64,000 nucleotides of DNA from Bradyrhizobium sp. CIAT3101 (GCF_029714945.1 NZ_CP121634.1:8391001-8455000), one strand, 5' to 3'; shown: positions 49,099 to 60,541, counted from the first letter of the stretch. Numbers and translations are program-made. Notes: generated from the letters alone by a model not told the origin.

Positions 49099-49930
49099 TC
49101 AGAGTCCAGCGCTTCTACACCGAGGACCAGCAGCTTGCGGCGAACATGGCTGTTTCCGGGGCGACGTCGTACGGTGCCGCGCGGCCATCATCCTTGCGGG
49201 ATGCCCTACGGCTTGAATGTCATGGCCGGCCTCCTGCGCAAATGGTTTGGTCGAGTGGATTGCTGGCGACGCATAAGATCCAGGGGTGTCGCGCCTCAGT
49301 CGACCAGAAACCGAACGCTGCGCCGCCTTCACCCTGTCGACAATCTCCCGCTGCACCTCGGCGACGCTCCGCAGGTCACGCGTGTCGGGGTGAGCCAGGA
49401 GCCAATAGCTGCGCGTGAAGCGGATCGCGGGCAGGACCCGGACCAGGTCCGGATCCTCTCGGGCGATGCAGTCGTGCAGGATACCGATTCCTGAACTGGC
49501 GCGGACGGCCTCGACCTGCCCGATCACGCTGCCGCACTCGAAGCGGCGCCTCATGCGGTTTGCGAGGGAGGCCGAATAGTCGAGTGCGCGGCTGTGGGCC
49601 AAATCGTCGACATGCGTAACGAAAGGGTAGTCGGCGAGATCGGCCTTGTCCTCCATCGCCCTATGAGTATCGAGGTAGTCGCGGGCGGCGTAGATTCCGA
49701 GCGAGCAGTCGGTCAGCTTGCGCACGAAGAGACGTCCCTGCTTTGGTCGGTCGAACGTCACCACGATGTCGGCGCGCCGCGACAGCGAAAAGGTCCTGGG
49801 CGGCGCGACCAGTTGCACCACCAGGTCAGGATGGGCCAAGGCGAAGGCACCCAGCAGCGCGCACGATCAAGGGCGGCAATCCGATTCCCGTCTCGAGCAC
49901 TTGGGTCAGGATCGTCACTGCGGGCCAGCT
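49099..49930 (-). pseudogene. LysR-family regulator lacking the DNA-binding domain
   Basis: The frame encodes the effector half of a LysR protein: FSLSRRADIVVTFDRP, LFVRKLTDCSLGIYAARDYL, AVRASSGIGILHDCIAR, YWLLAHPDTRDLRSVAEV. The helix-turn-helix is absent, and the preceding codons (LGAFALAHPDLVV) lie in another frame, so the gene is truncated. The last 60 codons look unrelated. It lies just downstream of panC on the same strand. Confidence 0.65.
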
Positions 49931-50065
49931 GACATCTAACCTTTAAGGCGGATTGCGGGCGCCAAAAGCAAGACCGGCCGAATTGGAATGCCCCATTGGC
50001 CCTTGGTTCGCTATATATGGACTTGTGACAGCCGCAGTCATAAGCGAGCAGAGCGGGTAGTGGTT

Positions 50066-50971
50066 CTACCGCCCAGCGTCGTCACACCTCGATAGTGTCA
50101 TTCGAGTTTGATCGGGCCGTGATCCGTGCTCACTTCCGGCCGAAAGAATCACGTTATCGATAAGCCGCGTCGAACCGACATAGGCCGCAGCGCACAGAGC
50201 CGCAGGTTGGCTCAGGGGACTACAGGCCGGCTGAAGCGTGTCGGCATCGACGAGCTCGAGGTACTGCAGACGGTCAACTGCATCCAAATGCCGCCTGGCG
50301 ACTGCCATAAGCTTCTCGCATTCACGCTCGCCTACGCGAAATTCGGCCTCCGCAGCGAATAGACCGCGACTGATCGCAAGAGCTCGCAGCCGCTCTTCTT
50401 TATTGAGATATCGATTACGGCTGCTCATGGCGAGCCTGTCCGGCTCCCGAACGGTTGGCACGGTGACGATCTCGATCGGAAGATTGAGATCAATGGCCAT
50501 CCGACGCACGACCGCGCATTGCTGGAAATCTTTCTGTCCGAAAAATGCGATATCCGGCAGAACCATATTGAACAGCTTGCAGACGACGGTTGCCACACCG
50601 CGAAAATGTTCAGGCCTGAAAGCCCCGCATAATGATCTTGCGAGTTCGCCGGGTTCGACGAAGGTCTCAAACTGAGCCGGATAGACCTCGTGTGCATCTG
50701 GGGCGAAGAGGATCGTAACTCCAGCGTCGCGACACAGCTGTTCATCACGCAAAAAGTTGCGCGGATAAGTGCTGAGGTCCTCGGTTGGCCCGAACTGAGT
50801 GGGGTTGACGAAGATACTTAGGAGGGTGACGTCGCATCGCGCACGACTCGCCTTGACCAATGCCATGTGGCCGTCGTGCAGGTAGCCCATTGTCGGTACG
50901 AAGCCAACATGCTTGTCCCGAACTCTTGCAAGAGCGCTACGAAGCTCTGTGACCGTCGCAATCGTTTGCAT
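50066..50971 (-). CDS. panC: Pantoate-beta-alanine ligase (pantothenate synthetase)
   Basis: PanC joins pantoate and beta-alanine with ATP to make pantothenate, the precursor of coenzyme A. The 301-residue protein has VGFVPTMGYLHDGHMALVKAS (the HIGH-like motif), SIFVNPTQFGPTEDLSTYPR, VVCKLFNMVLPDIAFFGQKDFQQ and MSSRNRYL. It starts 14 bp after the panB stop. Its beta-alanine could come from PanD encoded 7 kb away. Confidence 0.95.
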   Translation of the reverse strand: MQTIATVTELRSALARVRDKHVGFVPTMGYLHDGHMALVKASRARCDVTLLSIFVNPTQFGPTEDLSTYPRNFLRDEQLCRDAGVTILFAPDAHEVYPAQFETFVEPGELARSLCGAFRPEHFRGVATVVCKLFNMVLPDIAFFGQKDFQQCAVVRRMAIDLNLPIEIVTVPTVREPDRLAMSSRNRYLNKEERLRALAISRGLFAAEAEFRVGERECEKLMAVARRHLDAVDRLQYLELVDADTLQPACSPLSQPAALCAAAYVGSTRLIDNVILSAGSEHGSRPDQTRMTLSRCDDAGR

Positions 50972-50985
50972 GTTTGAGCTTTACA

Positions 50986-51858
50986 TCAGGTTGGATTGGA
51001 AGGTGCCCAGTTTGCGATCGCATCACTCAGCCCTTCGGGAAGACGATAGGATTCTTGTGGCGTCGGGAATGCACCGGTGCGGACATCTGCGGCCCAGCGC
51101 GACAGCCCCTCCTGAAGTAGCCGAAAACCTTCCACATAGGTGCGAACGAATTTTGGCCGATGACTTTCGGTCAAGCCGAGCACATCATGCAGTACAAGTA
51201 CCTGGCCCGAGCAACTGGGGCCGGCCCCGATTCCAATCGTCGGTATCCTCAGGGACTCGGTCGCACGGGCGGCGAGCTCTGCCGGGATACCCTCCAAGAC
51301 GAGAGCAAAACATCCGGCCTCCTGCAGTCGGTGGGCGTCGTCGAGCAGACGCAACGCATCATCGGCTTTCCGGCCCTGCACTTTGAATCCACCCATCATA
51401 TTGACGCTCTGCGGCGTCAGGCCGAGGTGGCCCATCACTGGAATCTCGCAATCGACCAAGGTACGTACGATTTCGGCACGTTTTGCCCCACCCTCGAGTT
51501 TCACGGCATCGGCTCCAACCTGCAGGAAGCCTCCGGCGTTCCGAATTGTCGCCTCGGGAGTGAGGTGAACGCTTAGAAAGGGCATGTCGGCCACAAGCAA
51601 TGAACGAGGTTTTGTGCGCGCTACCGCCTCGAGGTGATGGTTCATCATCGCCATGCTGACCGGCAGCGTATTGTCGAAACCGAGGCAGACATTGCCAACG
51701 CTATCCCCGACAAGAATAATGTCGACAATGGGGTCGGCGATGCGTGCCGCGACTGCATCGTAAGCGGTGGTCATCGCGACACGCCGCCCCTCGCCTTTCC
51801 ACCGCTGCAATACTGGAATCGTGACGCGTTCAACAGGCGATTCTGAAATGTGGCTCAT
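50986..51858 (-). CDS. panB: 3-methyl-2-oxobutanoate hydroxymethyltransferase
   Basis: PanB makes ketopantoate from ketoisovalerate and methylene-tetrahydrofolate. The 290-residue protein has VAMTTAYDAVAARIAD, DIILVGDSVGNVCLGFDNTL, RSLLVADMPFLSVH, VKLEGGAKR, VMGHLGLTPQSVN and IPTIGIGAGPSCSGQVLVLHD. It forms an operon with panC. panE, for ketopantoate reduction, is not in view. Confidence 0.95.
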   Translation of the reverse strand: MSHISESPVERVTIPVLQRWKGEGRRVAMTTAYDAVAARIADPIVDIILVGDSVGNVCLGFDNTLPVSMAMMNHHLEAVARTKPRSLLVADMPFLSVHLTPEATIRNAGGFLQVGADAVKLEGGAKRAEIVRTLVDCEIPVMGHLGLTPQSVNMMGGFKVQGRKADDALRLLDDAHRLQEAGCFALVLEGIPAELAARATESLRIPTIGIGAGPSCSGQVLVLHDVLGLTESHRPKFVRTYVEGFRLLQEGLSRWAADVRTGAFPTPQESYRLPEGLSDAIANWAPSNPT

Positions 51859-52208
51859 CTTAAGTCCGATCCGTCATCCGACCCCATATCCAGAGTCGTC
51901 GCTTCGCCAGGAAGACAGGAATTGTCGATATCAGCGTGAAACAACAAACGTGCGCCTCAAAAGTCAAGAATAGATGCGCCGGTACATCCAATGATTGCGC
52001 GACCATAAAAAAAGATTCCGGGTCAGCCTGCAAATGGGGACCGGTTGCTTAACACATGCGCCTAGCAACAGAGGAGGCCCGTCCCTTACTCGCCTTGCCA
52101 GAGACGAAGACGACGGCTTGTGCACAGGATCCTGACAGGGCCGGCGCTCGCATATTGACGAGGGACGCAAGAGATCGGCAGCCAGCACAGCTCCGTTGGT
52201 CTTTGCCT
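51859..52208. other. Intergenic region upstream of panB
   Basis: 350 bp upstream of panB, presumably holding its promoter. I see no recognisable operator. Confidence 0.45.
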
Positions 52209-52514
52209 TTACGCGCTCAGCCGCTCGTCAGAATTGAACCGAGTTGGTCCGTATTCCGCAACAATCCGCTTGCTCGTCGTGACGGTGCCCCCCATTTCGT
52301 TCTCTGTTGCCAAGCGGGCTGCTTCGAGCCTAGCCTCGGCAACGGCCAAACTGTCAAATGTGCCGACCAAGGTCGTGTTTGGAAGCCGATAGCGCACGTT
52401 GTTCGAGCCAAGGATCCACAGTTTCCAGCCCTGCGCCGCTGCTTGTTTCAAAAAGGTAGGGTGAGGATCGGGCTTGGTCTCCTTCAAATCATACGACGCT
52501 AGATAGGCAGGCAT
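52209..52514 (-). CDS. Small hypothetical protein (SinR/Cas2-like pattern)
   Basis: The 101-residue product begins MPAYLASYDLKETKPDPHPT and continues with WKLWILGSNNVRYRLPNTTLVG and FDSLAVAEARLEAA. The YLxSYDL start and a hydrophobic second strand recall small ferredoxin-like proteins such as the SinR-type family. No function is assigned. No CRISPR array is present. Confidence 0.5.
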   Translation of the reverse strand: MPAYLASYDLKETKPDPHPTFLKQAAAQGWKLWILGSNNVRYRLPNTTLVGTFDSLAVAEARLEAARLATENEMGGTVTTSKRIVAEYGPTRFNSDERLSA

Positions 52515-52578
52515 TCTGAGACCCCAAATGAGAGCAAATAATCACATCGCGAAATAGTCCTGCAGTAGTTCCAGATGA

Positions 52579-54654
52579 TCACGACCTGACCCCGGCGAGA
52601 AAGCCATCGACTTCCAGTTTGAGGCGATGGCTGCTTTGGGCCAGCGCATTCGCAGATGTCAGCACCTGCGAGGATGACGCACCGGTGCTTGAGGCGCTCA
52701 ATGCAACCTGCCGGATGGTGCCGGCGATTTGCGTCGACATTTGTGCCGCATGTTGGATATTCTGTGCAATATCTTTGGTTGCCGTACCCTGCGCTTCGGT
52801 CGCAGCAGCAATCGTCGATACGATTTGCGAGATCCTGCCGATACTGTTGCCGACCTCTGCGATAGCGCTGACCGACTCCTCCGTGGCCGCCTGGATGCCT
52901 GCGATTTGCTCTGCAATTTGAGAGGTCGCTTTCGCCGTCTGTGTTGCCAGCGACTTTACCTCGTGCGCCACGACGGCAAAGCCGCGGCCGGCCCTACCCG
53001 CGTGTTCAGCCTCGATCGTCGCGTTAAGAGCCAAAAGGTTTGTTTGCCTCGCAATTGCGGCGATCAGCTCAACCACGCCACCAATCTTTAGGGCCGCTGC
53101 CAACAGGTGTTTTATCCTTCGGTTGGTTTCTTCGGCCTGACGCACGGCGCCTCTGGCGATTACTGCAGATTGCTCGACCTGGCGTTCAACCTCCGTAGCA
53201 GACGCCATCATCTCCGCGGTACGTGCAGCGACAACCTGAACGTTGCCCGAAGCTTCCTCCGAGGCAAAGGCGACTTTGCCAGAGAATTCCTGTGTATTGT
53301 GCGCCGTGTCAGTCAAGCTGCGGGCAGAGGCCTCCAGTTCGGTCGAGGCAGATGACAGTGTGTCGATGACGCCGCTGACCGCATCTTCAAAGATCTTGGC
53401 AAGCTTCTCCAGCTCCTCCTTACGTCGCATTCCCGCCAAGCGATCCTGTTCCAGATTCGCAGCAAACTCGGCCTGCGCCGTTTCTTTTGACTTAAGCTTG
53501 AACGCTTCCATGGCCTGCGCCATCTCGCCTATCTCGTCCGAACGGCCAAGCCCAGGCAGAGTCACCTCGAACTGGCCCGCCGCCAGTTGACGCATCGCTT
53601 TGGTCATACGGGTGATCAGCCGGGCCACTGTCTGCCCGACAACGATGGCAACAAAACCGATGACGAGCGTGGCAAGCCCAATTCCCACACCCAGCATCTG
53701 GCGGATCCGCGATGCGCGCTCTTCCGCAGCGACAGCGCGGGCGTCGGCTGTCGCCATCGCTTTCAATAGGAGAGGACGATTCCGGCCGTAGATCTGGCCG
53801 AGATCGTCAACTTGATCATCCAACGCCTGTTGAGCCACCAGAAAGGCGACGAAGCTCGACCGGTAGGACTCGATAAGGCTCTTGAGTTCCGCCTTGGCGG
53901 AGGGCGCCAACTCCGAAGCAGCAAGGGTAGCCTGGAACTCGGCGACCCGCTTGTCGAGCTCATCGCCGTACTTCTCCTCGCGCCGGAGCATGAAATCCTT
54001 TTCGTGTCGCCGCATCTTCAGCATCAACACAGTTAGCTGGGGTTGATCGATCAACGTAAGCCGGGATTCGGCCTGATGCACGGCCTCGCGCAGCTTGCCC
54101 TGGAGGCCATCATTTTCTGCGAACCCGAGCACGCGCTGCGCTGAAACGATATTGTTGAAACGTGTCGCATAAAGGCCAATTCCGGCGCGCAGGAACGATA
54201 CGTCCTTTAACGGATCGCCTTCCGGCAAGGGGGCAACGTACTCCTCGATCTGATCGAGGCCGACCAGCTCCTTGCTGAGGCTTTGGGCCTGCCGCGTGAT
54301 CAATGCCTCATTGTGCTTGCGCAGAAACTCCAACGCAAGCTGCTGCGACTCAAGAAACGCTTCTGAAATCGCCGCCAGGTGAGCACGAAGGTGAATGCTC
54401 CGGTCTGCCTCTCGCTGAACCTGAGCAATATAATCGAGCCCAAGGACACTCATTGCCCCTGTGACGAGCACGCCCCCTATTCCAAGCATGGCAATCTCGG
54501 TTCGCAGGCTCGGGCGAAGACGACGAAGAATTGGTAGTATGAGCCGTATTGCAATAATTGAGGCACGCATCAGAATGCTATTCAGTCCATGCTCATTTCC
54601 GCTGCGTTTCTGATCAGCACGCTCGAAGCGAGAGCTGGGCGAGATGTCGACCAT
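52579..54654 (-). CDS. Methyl-accepting chemotaxis protein
   Basis: An inner-membrane chemoreceptor of 691 residues. Membrane helices flank a long helical periplasmic domain (first near residues 55-75, second [20 protein letters not shown]), followed by a HAMP region, a coiled coil and the signalling tip [19 protein letters not shown] with [13 protein letters not shown]. The periplasmic part ([14 protein letters not shown] onward) is long and all-helical, like helical bimodular sensors. ATG 54654 follows GAGG; ATG 54570 is an alternative. It may steer the cell toward a host signal, ligand unknown. Confidence 0.9.
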   Translation of the reverse strand: MVDISPSSRFERADQKRSGNEHGLNSILMRASIIAIRLILPILRRLRPSLRTEIAMLGIGGVLVTGAMSVLGLDYIAQVQREADRSIHLRAHLAAISEAFLESQQLALEFLRKHNEALITRQAQSLSKELVGLDQIEEYVAPLPEGDPLKDVSFLRAGIGLYATRFNNIVSAQRVLGFAENDGLQGKLREAVHQAESRLTLIDQPQLTVLMLKMRRHEKDFMLRREEKYGDELDKRVAEFQATLAASELAPSAKAELKSLIESYRSSFVAFLVAQQALDDQVDDLGQIYGRNRPLLLKAMATADARAVAAEERASRIRQMLGVGIGLATLVIGFVAIVVGQTVARLITRMTKAMRQLAAGQFEVTLPGLGRSDEIGEMAQAMEAFKLKSKETAQAEFAANLEQDRLAGMRRKEELEKLAKIFEDAVSGVIDTLSSASTELEASARSLTDTAHNTQEFSGKVAFASEEASGNVQVVAARTAEMMASATEVERQVEQSAVIARGAVRQAEETNRRIKHLLAAALKIGGVVELIAAIARQTNLLALNATIEAEHAGRAGRGFAVVAHEVKSLATQTAKATSQIAEQIAGIQAATEESVSAIAEVGNSIGRISQIVSTIAAATEAQGTATKDIAQNIQHAAQMSTQIAGTIRQVALSASSTGASSSQVLTSANALAQSSHRLKLEVDGFLAGVRS

Positions 54655-55226
54655 TCGCAGCCTCTAGTTTGGGTTTGTTACACGAGATTGACGAAAGACC
54701 GGGGTCGATGGGCAGGCCGTGACAACAGCCACGCAGTTTGCTTTGCGTTCTTTGTCCTTGCGTGGCTCGCTCTGCGCGATCGACCGGCCTCCTGGCCGAT
54801 CGTCGACAGTCCCAAGACCGATGAGGACATCGGCATATCACGCCCTCTCGCTGCAGACTCGCTACGTAGGCCGCAGACGCGCATAAATAGCGCGAACTTA
54901 GGAGCAATCGCGCAGAATTCATGTCGATGAGGTCGGTCCGCTGATCGTGGCGGGCGGATCGAGACGTTGCATCTTGCTGGGTCCGCTTGGACAAGCGACC
55001 GATAGCCACGGTGCAGATCAGCGTTCATCCAGCATGACGAAGGACGTTTGATACTTCCGGGCTGCATTTTATTATGGCTGAAAGCATAGCGCGTCGGGTC
55101 GGATCGGACGCGTGCCAATTTCAGCGCTGTGTCAGTCCTTACTGACGCGTTCGGCAGGGTAAGGTTTAGGCGATTGCGATCATCGCAACAGCGCCGAGAA
55201 AGTAATAAACACTCGCTTTCGCCTTC
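54655..55226. other. No recognisable gene
   Basis: About 570 bp between the chemoreceptor gene and bioA; minus-strand ORFs here are Arg-rich and show no family. Confidence 0.5.
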
Positions 55227-56510
55227 CTATGCCAGCAGTGCGTCCTTTCCAGCCAGCGCATCCGCGGCATCCCAGATGCCAGCATAGATCTCATCAATAT
55301 CTGCCGCTGTCGCGGAGTAGGGCGGCATCACATAGACCGTATTGCCGAGCGGCCGCAGCAGCAGGTTTCGATTCTTAAAGAAGGCGTGAAGCTTCGGACC
55401 GATGTCCGCCAGATAGCCCGAATCGCGGGTCTTCAGATCGAGTGCTGCAACCGTGCCAGTTCGACGAACGTTTTCGAAGCGTGCATCGGCCCGGAATGGC
55501 TCAATTGCCTGTTCTTGCATCACGGCGATTGCCGCCAAGCGTTGACGAGTATTTGGATCTTGCCAGAGATCCAGATTGGCTCTTGCGGCCGCGCAGGCCA
55601 CGGGATTTGCGGTATATGAGCTCGAATGAAAGAACGTGCGCGTCCGATCTTTCGAATAGTGGGCGTCGAAAATATCCGCGCGACAGAGTGTTACCGCCAG
55701 GGGAAGCGCTCCTCCCGTAATGCCCTTGGAGTAACAGACGATATCTGGTGTGATATTGGCCTGCTCGCACGCGAAGAGTGTTCCCGTGCGACCCCAGCCG
55801 GTCATGACCTCATCGGCAATGAAAAGGACGTCAGAAGCCTCGCAGATCCGCTTCATCTCCCTGAGCACCCAGGCTGGATACATCAGCATTCCGCCGGCCC
55901 CTAGTATCAGAGGTTCCACAACAAACGCTGCCGGAATTTCGTTTCGACAAGCCGCCTCAAGGGCGTCCAGCGTGTCCTGCTCACGTCCTGTTGTGGGAAA
56001 CGGGACTGAGGTGACGTCGAACAGCAAGGGTCCGTACGCCTCGTTGAAGACGCCGCGGGCACCGACCGACATCCCACCTATGGTGTCGCCATGATAGGAA
56101 TGTTGCATCACGACGATGCGTACTCGTTGCTTGCCTACATTATGCCAATAGCCAAGCGCCATTTTTAGCGCCACTTCGACGCTTGCTGAGCCGCTGTCCG
56201 AGAAAAAGACATGCTCGAGGCCGCGTGGGGCGAGCTTCAGGAGCTGGGCGGCAACTTCCTCCGCAGGATCGTGGGTATGGCCGGCAAAGATGATCTGATT
56301 GAGCTTGCCTGCTTGTTCCTGAATCGCGCGCACAATATGTGGATGGCAATGACCATGCGTCACCACCCACCAGGATGAGATTGCATCGATGATACGGCGA
56401 CCATCCGAAGTGTAGAGATAGGTACCAATACCACGAACAACCCTTGTCATTTCGGCTTGAAGAGCGTGTTGCGTGAACGGATGCCAGATCGGAGACTTAA
56501 TCTTTGGCAT
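55227..56510 (-). CDS. bioA: Adenosylmethionine-8-amino-7-oxononanoate aminotransferase
   Basis: BioA transaminates KAPA to DAPA using SAM as amino donor. The 427-residue class III PLP enzyme has [93 protein letters not shown] and the lysine in YSKGITGG. It overlaps bioD by 14 bp at its start and is the last gene of the biotin operon. Confidence 0.96.
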   Translation of the reverse strand: MPKIKSPIWHPFTQHALQAEMTRVVRGIGTYLYTSDGRRIIDAISSWWVVTHGHCHPHIVRAIQEQAGKLNQIIFAGHTHDPAEEVAAQLLKLAPRGLEHVFFSDSGSASVEVALKMALGYWHNVGKQRVRIVVMQHSYHGDTIGGMSVGARGVFNEAYGPLLFDVTSVPFPTTGREQDTLDALEAACRNEIPAAFVVEPLILGAGGMLMYPAWVLREMKRICEASDVLFIADEVMTGWGRTGTLFACEQANITPDIVCYSKGITGGALPLAVTLCRADIFDAHYSKDRTRTFFHSSSYTANPVACAAARANLDLWQDPNTRQRLAAIAVMQEQAIEPFRADARFENVRRTGTVAALDLKTRDSGYLADIGPKLHAFFKNRNLLLRPLGNTVYVMPPYSATAADIDEIYAGIWDAADALAGKDALLA

Positions 56511-57141
56511 GCAACTTGAAGCTATCTGCCCGGAATGAGGTTATGAACGCCGCCTGCAGCGTGTCCGCCGTAAGGGGAGAGAGCCATGGCAACCGCCCCA
56601 GCCAACGCACCCGCCCCATCTCGCGAATGACGGTCTGAGTCTCGGAATTTCGCTCGCCGATGAAGGCCATTCCGAGAATGGGGATCTCACGCTTTCGGAG
56701 AGCCTCTATCGAGAGCAGTGAGTGATTGATAGTGCCCAGCTCTGTGCTCGCGCAGAGCACAACAGGAATCCGCCAGCGCTCGAACACGTCGATATAAAGT
56801 GTATCGCCACTCAGCGGCACCATCAGCCCGCCCGCGCCCTCGATGACCAATGGCTGCTCCCCGGTGTCTGGCACATCGAGCGAATCTGCCTCGAGGCGAA
56901 TTCCTTCGACCTCAGCGGCATAGTGGGGCGAAGCGGGGGTTCGAAGGCGGTAGCGCTCTGGGATGATGCGAGCGGCCGACAAGCCACCTAATCGTATGAC
57001 TGTCTCGGTATCGGTCTCTCCGTCGAGGCCAGCCTGGATCGGTTTCCAATAATTTGCAGCGAGAAGGTTCGCAAGCCCAGCCGAAAATATCGTTTTTCCG
57101 ATTCCGGTATCTGTGCCCGTCACCACGATCCTTGGACTCAT
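56497..57141 (-). CDS. bioD: Dethiobiotin synthetase
   Basis: BioD closes the ureido ring of dethiobiotin with ATP and CO2. The 214-residue protein has the P-loop [35 protein letters not shown] and [20 protein letters not shown]. Its start overlaps the bioF stop by 4 bp (ATGA), which couples their translation. Confidence 0.95.
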   Translation of the reverse strand: MSPRIVVTGTDTGIGKTIFSAGLANLLAANYWKPIQAGLDGETDTETVIRLGGLSAARIIPERYRLRTPASPHYAAEVEGIRLEADSLDVPDTGEQPLVIEGAGGLMVPLSGDTLYIDVFERWRIPVVLCASTELGTINHSLLSIEALRKREIPILGMAFIGERNSETQTVIREMGRVRWLGRLPWLSPLTADTLQAAFITSFRADSFKLHAKD

Positions 57142-58292
57142 TGAAGAATGCCTTCCGTCTCCTCGACCAATGCATCGAGCATTGCGCGTATGTCACCCTC
57201 GGAGACATTGAGCGTCAGCGAAACTCGCAAGCGGGCCGTGCCCGCCGGCACGGTTGGCGGGCGAATTCCACGGATGTCGAAGCCGCGAGCCTGCAGCGCA
57301 GAGGCGAGCCGCATCGCACGCGCGTTATCGCCCACGATGTATGGCACGATCTGCGAGTCCGAAGAACTTTTCCGACCGCACTGCTTCATCTGCCGGTGAG
57401 TGAACGCGACGAGCTCGATGAGGCGCTGCTGACGCTCGGGTTCCTGCTGCAGGATCAGAATCGCCTCGCGAACGGCGACGGCAAGCAACGGCGAGGGGGC
57501 GGTGGCGAAGATAAAGGGACGGCACCGATTGACCATGAAGTCTCGCAGGATGCCGGATGCCGTGACAAGTGCCCCCGCAGCGCCGAGCGCTTTGCCGCAA
57601 GTATGAACGACCAGGAGATTTTCTCGCGCCTCGTAAGGGGCGGTGAGCCCCCGCCCCTTCGGACCGTAAACACCTGTTGCATGGGCCTCATCCACCATCA
57701 GGAACGCATCATGTCGATCGGCGAGCGCAACCAGCTCTTTGAGGGGCGCGAAATCGCCGTCCATGCTGTAGAGACTCTCGGCCACGATCCAGATGCGGCC
57801 AACTCCGCCCTTTGCCCGCCAGTCACAAATCGTGCTTTCAACCGACTGTGGGTCGTTATGCGCGCTCATCCGAAAGTCAGCGCGGCCAGCTCGCGCGCCT
57901 TCATGGATGCTCGCGTGCACCAGAGAATCGAGAACGAGCAGATCGCCTTTCTGCGGCACCGTCGTCAGGACCGCAAAATTTGCGACATAACCGCTGCCAA
58001 AGAAGAGCGCTGTTTCGGCGCCAAAGAACCTTGCAGCTTCGGCTTCAAGACTTTCGTGTTCCTCGCAGTTGCCACGCAGGAGCCGCGAACCGCCGGCCCC
58101 GATCGGTGTGCCGGCCTCGATCGCTCCCAAGACAGCCTTCTTCATGCGCGGCGCGCTCGCGAGCGCCAAATAGTCGTTCGAGGTGAAATCAATTCCTGCA
58201 CGCGGAGTGAGGCTGCGCAACCGGTGGTCTTCCTTCAGGACGTTCAACGCCAGGGTATAAGGGGCACAATTTCTCTCTTGGATTGAATTCAT
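57138..58292 (-). CDS. bioF: 8-amino-7-oxononanoate synthase
   Basis: BioF condenses alanine with pimeloyl-thioester to KAPA. The 384-residue PLP enzyme has [77 protein letters not shown] and a lysine in [15 protein letters not shown]. It lies between panD and bioD on the same strand. Confidence 0.96.
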   Translation of the reverse strand: MNSIQERNCAPYTLALNVLKEDHRLRSLTPRAGIDFTSNDYLALASAPRMKKAVLGAIEAGTPIGAGGSRLLRGNCEEHESLEAEAARFFGAETALFFGSGYVANFAVLTTVPQKGDLLVLDSLVHASIHEGARAGRADFRMSAHNDPQSVESTICDWRAKGGVGRIWIVAESLYSMDGDFAPLKELVALADRHDAFLMVDEAHATGVYGPKGRGLTAPYEARENLLVVHTCGKALGAAGALVTASGILRDFMVNRCRPFIFATAPSPLLAVAVREAILILQQEPERQQRLIELVAFTHRQMKQCGRKSSSDSQIVPYIVGDNARAMRLASALQARGFDIRGIRPPTVPAGTARLRVSLTLNVSEGDIRAMLDALVEETEGILQ

Positions 58293-58371
58293 TGTGCACT
58301 CTGAGGGCTTTGAAATCGCGCAAAATTCTGACCAGCGCGCAGAAAAACGGCTTCAGTTGGTCGCTTGGCGA

Positions 58372-58725
58372 TCAAACCGGCAATATTCGATTCTCTCGAT
58401 CGACGAGCACAATGCGGGGTCTGAACGTCTTGGCTTCCGCCTCATCAAGCAAGACGTATGCAAAGATGCTAATTTTGTCTCCGGGTAACGCCAGTCGCGC
58501 AGCCGCACCGTTCAAGTCTACGGTACCCGAGCCGCTCGGCGCTTCAGTGACAAAAGTGGCGAACCGCGCGCCGGTTTCGACGTTGTGAATTTCGACGCGC
58601 TCGTTCACCAGGACCCCTGCCGCGTCCAGCAGCCCACGATCAATCGAGATCGAGCCTTCGTAGTGCAGATCGGCTTCGGTCACCGATGCGCAGTGAATTT
58701 TGCCTTTCAACAAGGTAATCTGCAT
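58372..58725 (-). CDS. panD: Aspartate 1-decarboxylase
   Basis: PanD makes beta-alanine from aspartate for pantothenate synthesis, using a pyruvoyl group formed by self-cleavage. The 117-residue protein begins [20 protein letters not shown] and has the cleavage site as [12 protein letters not shown] (Gly-Ser), then [20 protein letters not shown] and [16 protein letters not shown]. It lies between bioB and bioF inside a biotin operon. Confidence 0.95.
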   Translation of the reverse strand: MQITLLKGKIHCASVTEADLHYEGSISIDRGLLDAAGVLVNERVEIHNVETGARFATFVTEAPSGSGTVDLNGAAARLALPGDKISIFAYVLLDEAEAKTFRPRIVLVDRENRILPV

Positions 58726-58777
58726 TTCTCACCTAATCTTGGAGGTCTGCACATAGCGCGCTCGTTGCCTGTTTGGT

Positions 58778-59794
58778 TCAGGCAAGGGCGGATGTGATGC
58801 CGAGCTTGGTCAGCAACCTTGCGTCGCGGTCGGCTGTCGGATTCCTAGTCGTCAACAGCACATCCCCGATAAACATTGAATTTGCACCTGCCAAAAAGCA
58901 CAGTGCGTGCAATTCGTCGCTGATGGAACGCCGTCCGGCGGACAACCGGATTACACTCTTCGGCATCATGATCCGGGCGGTTGCGACCAGACGCACCAGC
59001 GCGATCGGATCGGGAGCCTCCGCGGCGTCAACGACAGGAACCCCCTTGACCTCGTTCCAAAGATTAATCGGCACGCTTTCCGGAGGTGTTCGGAGGTTAG
59101 CGAGCAGGACGAGCATGTCGAGGCGGTCCTCAACACGTTCGCCCATACCGATAATGCCGCCGCAGCAGATCTTGATGCCTGCCTCGCGCACGTGCTCAAG
59201 CGTATCGATGCGGTCCTGCAGCGTGCGGGTGGTGATGATCCTGCCGTAAAAATCAGGCGAGGTGTCCACGTTGTGATTATAGAAGTCGAGCCCCGCCTCG
59301 GAAAGCAGCGTCGCCTGTTTCGGCGTCAGCATGCCGAGCGTGACGCAGGTTTCCAGGCCAATCTCTTTGACGGCGCTAACCATCTCGCAGACCCGATCGA
59401 GATCGCGGTCCTTCGGACTTCGCCAAGCCGCAGCCATGCAGAACCGGGTCGCGCCTGCCTCCTTGGCGCGCTGCGCTTTCGCGACCACATCGCTGCAATC
59501 CATCAGGCGGGTCGCGTTCACCCCCGTCTCGTAGTGCGCGCTCTGCGAGCAGTAGCCGCAGTCTTCCGGGCAGCCACCCGTCTTGACGCTGAGAAGGCTA
59601 GCTGTTTCGACGTGGTTTGGATCGAAGTTATTGCGGTGAACGTTTTGCGATCGAAACACCAGCTCAGCGAAAGGCTGACCATAGAGCGCCTCGGCCTCGG
59701 CACGTTGCCATTTCCCGCCGACCTGCGCGAGCTCGCAGCTTTCCTTCTGGTCAACTTCCGCACAAACGTCCATAAGCATCGAGCCCGTAATCAT
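58778..59794 (-). CDS. bioB: Biotin synthase
   Basis: BioB is a radical-SAM enzyme that inserts sulfur into dethiobiotin. The 338-residue protein has the 4Fe-4S motif [19 protein letters not shown] (CxxxCxxC), [55 protein letters not shown] and [10 protein letters not shown]. It heads the order bioB-panD-bioF-bioD-bioA. A BioR-like site overlaps the ATG at 59794, so the true start may be ATG 59779. Confidence 0.96.
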   Translation of the reverse strand: MITGSMLMDVCAEVDQKESCELAQVGGKWQRAEAEALYGQPFAELVFRSQNVHRNNFDPNHVETASLLSVKTGGCPEDCGYCSQSAHYETGVNATRLMDCSDVVAKAQRAKEAGATRFCMAAAWRSPKDRDLDRVCEMVSAVKEIGLETCVTLGMLTPKQATLLSEAGLDFYNHNVDTSPDFYGRIITTRTLQDRIDTLEHVREAGIKICCGGIIGMGERVEDRLDMLVLLANLRTPPESVPINLWNEVKGVPVVDAAEAPDPIALVRLVATARIMMPKSVIRLSAGRRSISDELHALCFLAGANSMFIGDVLLTTRNPTADRDARLLTKLGITSALA

Positions 59795-59800
59795 AGATAA
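59791..59800. promoter_or_regulatory. Candidate BioR operator at the bioB start
   Basis: TCATAGATAA differs at one position from the BioR consensus TTATMKATAA known from alphaproteobacteria. It overlaps the bioB start codon, a fit place for repression. Confidence 0.6.
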
Positions 59801-59877
59801 TCGCGCAAATTATCCATCGTCAGCGACATTGGATCGATGCTAATCGATGTGTTATCGGGGCGCACGCATTTTTCCAG

Positions 59878-59891
59878 TAGATAATCTATGA
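59878..59891. promoter_or_regulatory. Second BioR-like site at the bioR start
   Basis: TAGATAATCTA is a 5-1-5 perfect inverted repeat, and TAATCTATGA matches TTATCTATAA at 8 of 10 positions. It overlaps the bioR start codon and would allow autoregulation. Confidence 0.45.
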
Positions 59892-60541
59892 TGGGCGAGA
59901 ACAGAACGACTTCAGGACGCATCGCCGAGTCGATTGGTGAGCGCATTATCAACGGCGCGCTGCAGCCAGACTCTCCACTTCGGCAGGATCATGTCGCACG
60001 GGAATTCAACTCGAGCCACGTCCCGGTGCGCGAGGCTTTCCGACAATTGGAGGCTCAACATCTTGTTGTGAGTGCGCCTCGCCGCGGCGTGCGGGTTGCT
60101 CCGCTCGATACGAATTCGGTCAAGGAGATCGCGGAGATGCGTGCTGCGCTGGAGGTGGTCGCGCTACGCAATGCAGCTCCAAAGCTCTCATCGGTCCACC
60201 TGGCACGCATTGAACTCGCCCTCTTTGAAGGAGACAACGCCAAGACCATTGAGGATTTTGAGATGGCCAACCGGGCCTTTCATTACGCTCTGGTTGCACC
60301 CTGTGCGATGCCGCGATTGCTCGCCAGCCTTGATGAACTACAACTTGCGAACTCTAGGCTAGTGTTCGCGATGGCACGGACGGCCGGCTGGCGCCCACGG
60401 TCCAACCAAGATCACCGCCTCATCTTGCAGGCCTTGCGAGGGCGCAACCTTGATCAAGCTTGTAACCTGCTCGCGCGTCACATTCAAACCATTGAGCGCT
60501 TGGCCCTTCCTCTTGATCAAGAAACACCCATGCCAAGGTAA
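59888..60541 (+). CDS. bioR: GntR-family regulator, probable BioR
   Basis: The 217-residue protein has an N-terminal winged helix (IAESIGERIINGALQPDSPL, NSSHVPVREAFRQLEAQHLV) and a FadR-type C-terminal domain (EIAEMRAALEVVALRNAAP, NRAFHYALVAPCAMPRLL). Regulators of this kind divergent from bioB in alphaproteobacteria are BioR, which represses biotin genes. The position and the nearby operators support the call. Confidence 0.82.
   Translation: MMGENRTTSGRIAESIGERIINGALQPDSPLRQDHVAREFNSSHVPVREAFRQLEAQHLVVSAPRRGVRVAPLDTNSVKEIAEMRAALEVVALRNAAPKLSSVHLARIELALFEGDNAKTIEDFEMANRAFHYALVAPCAMPRLLASLDELQLANSRLVFAMARTAGWRPRSNQDHRLILQALRGRNLDQACNLLARHIQTIERLALPLDQETPMPR

Noticed and set aside
57054..58286. 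A 410-codon plus-strand ORF
   Set aside because: Antisense shadow of bioF and the start of bioD.
58907..59800. A 297-codon plus-strand ORF
   Set aside because: Antisense shadow of bioB.
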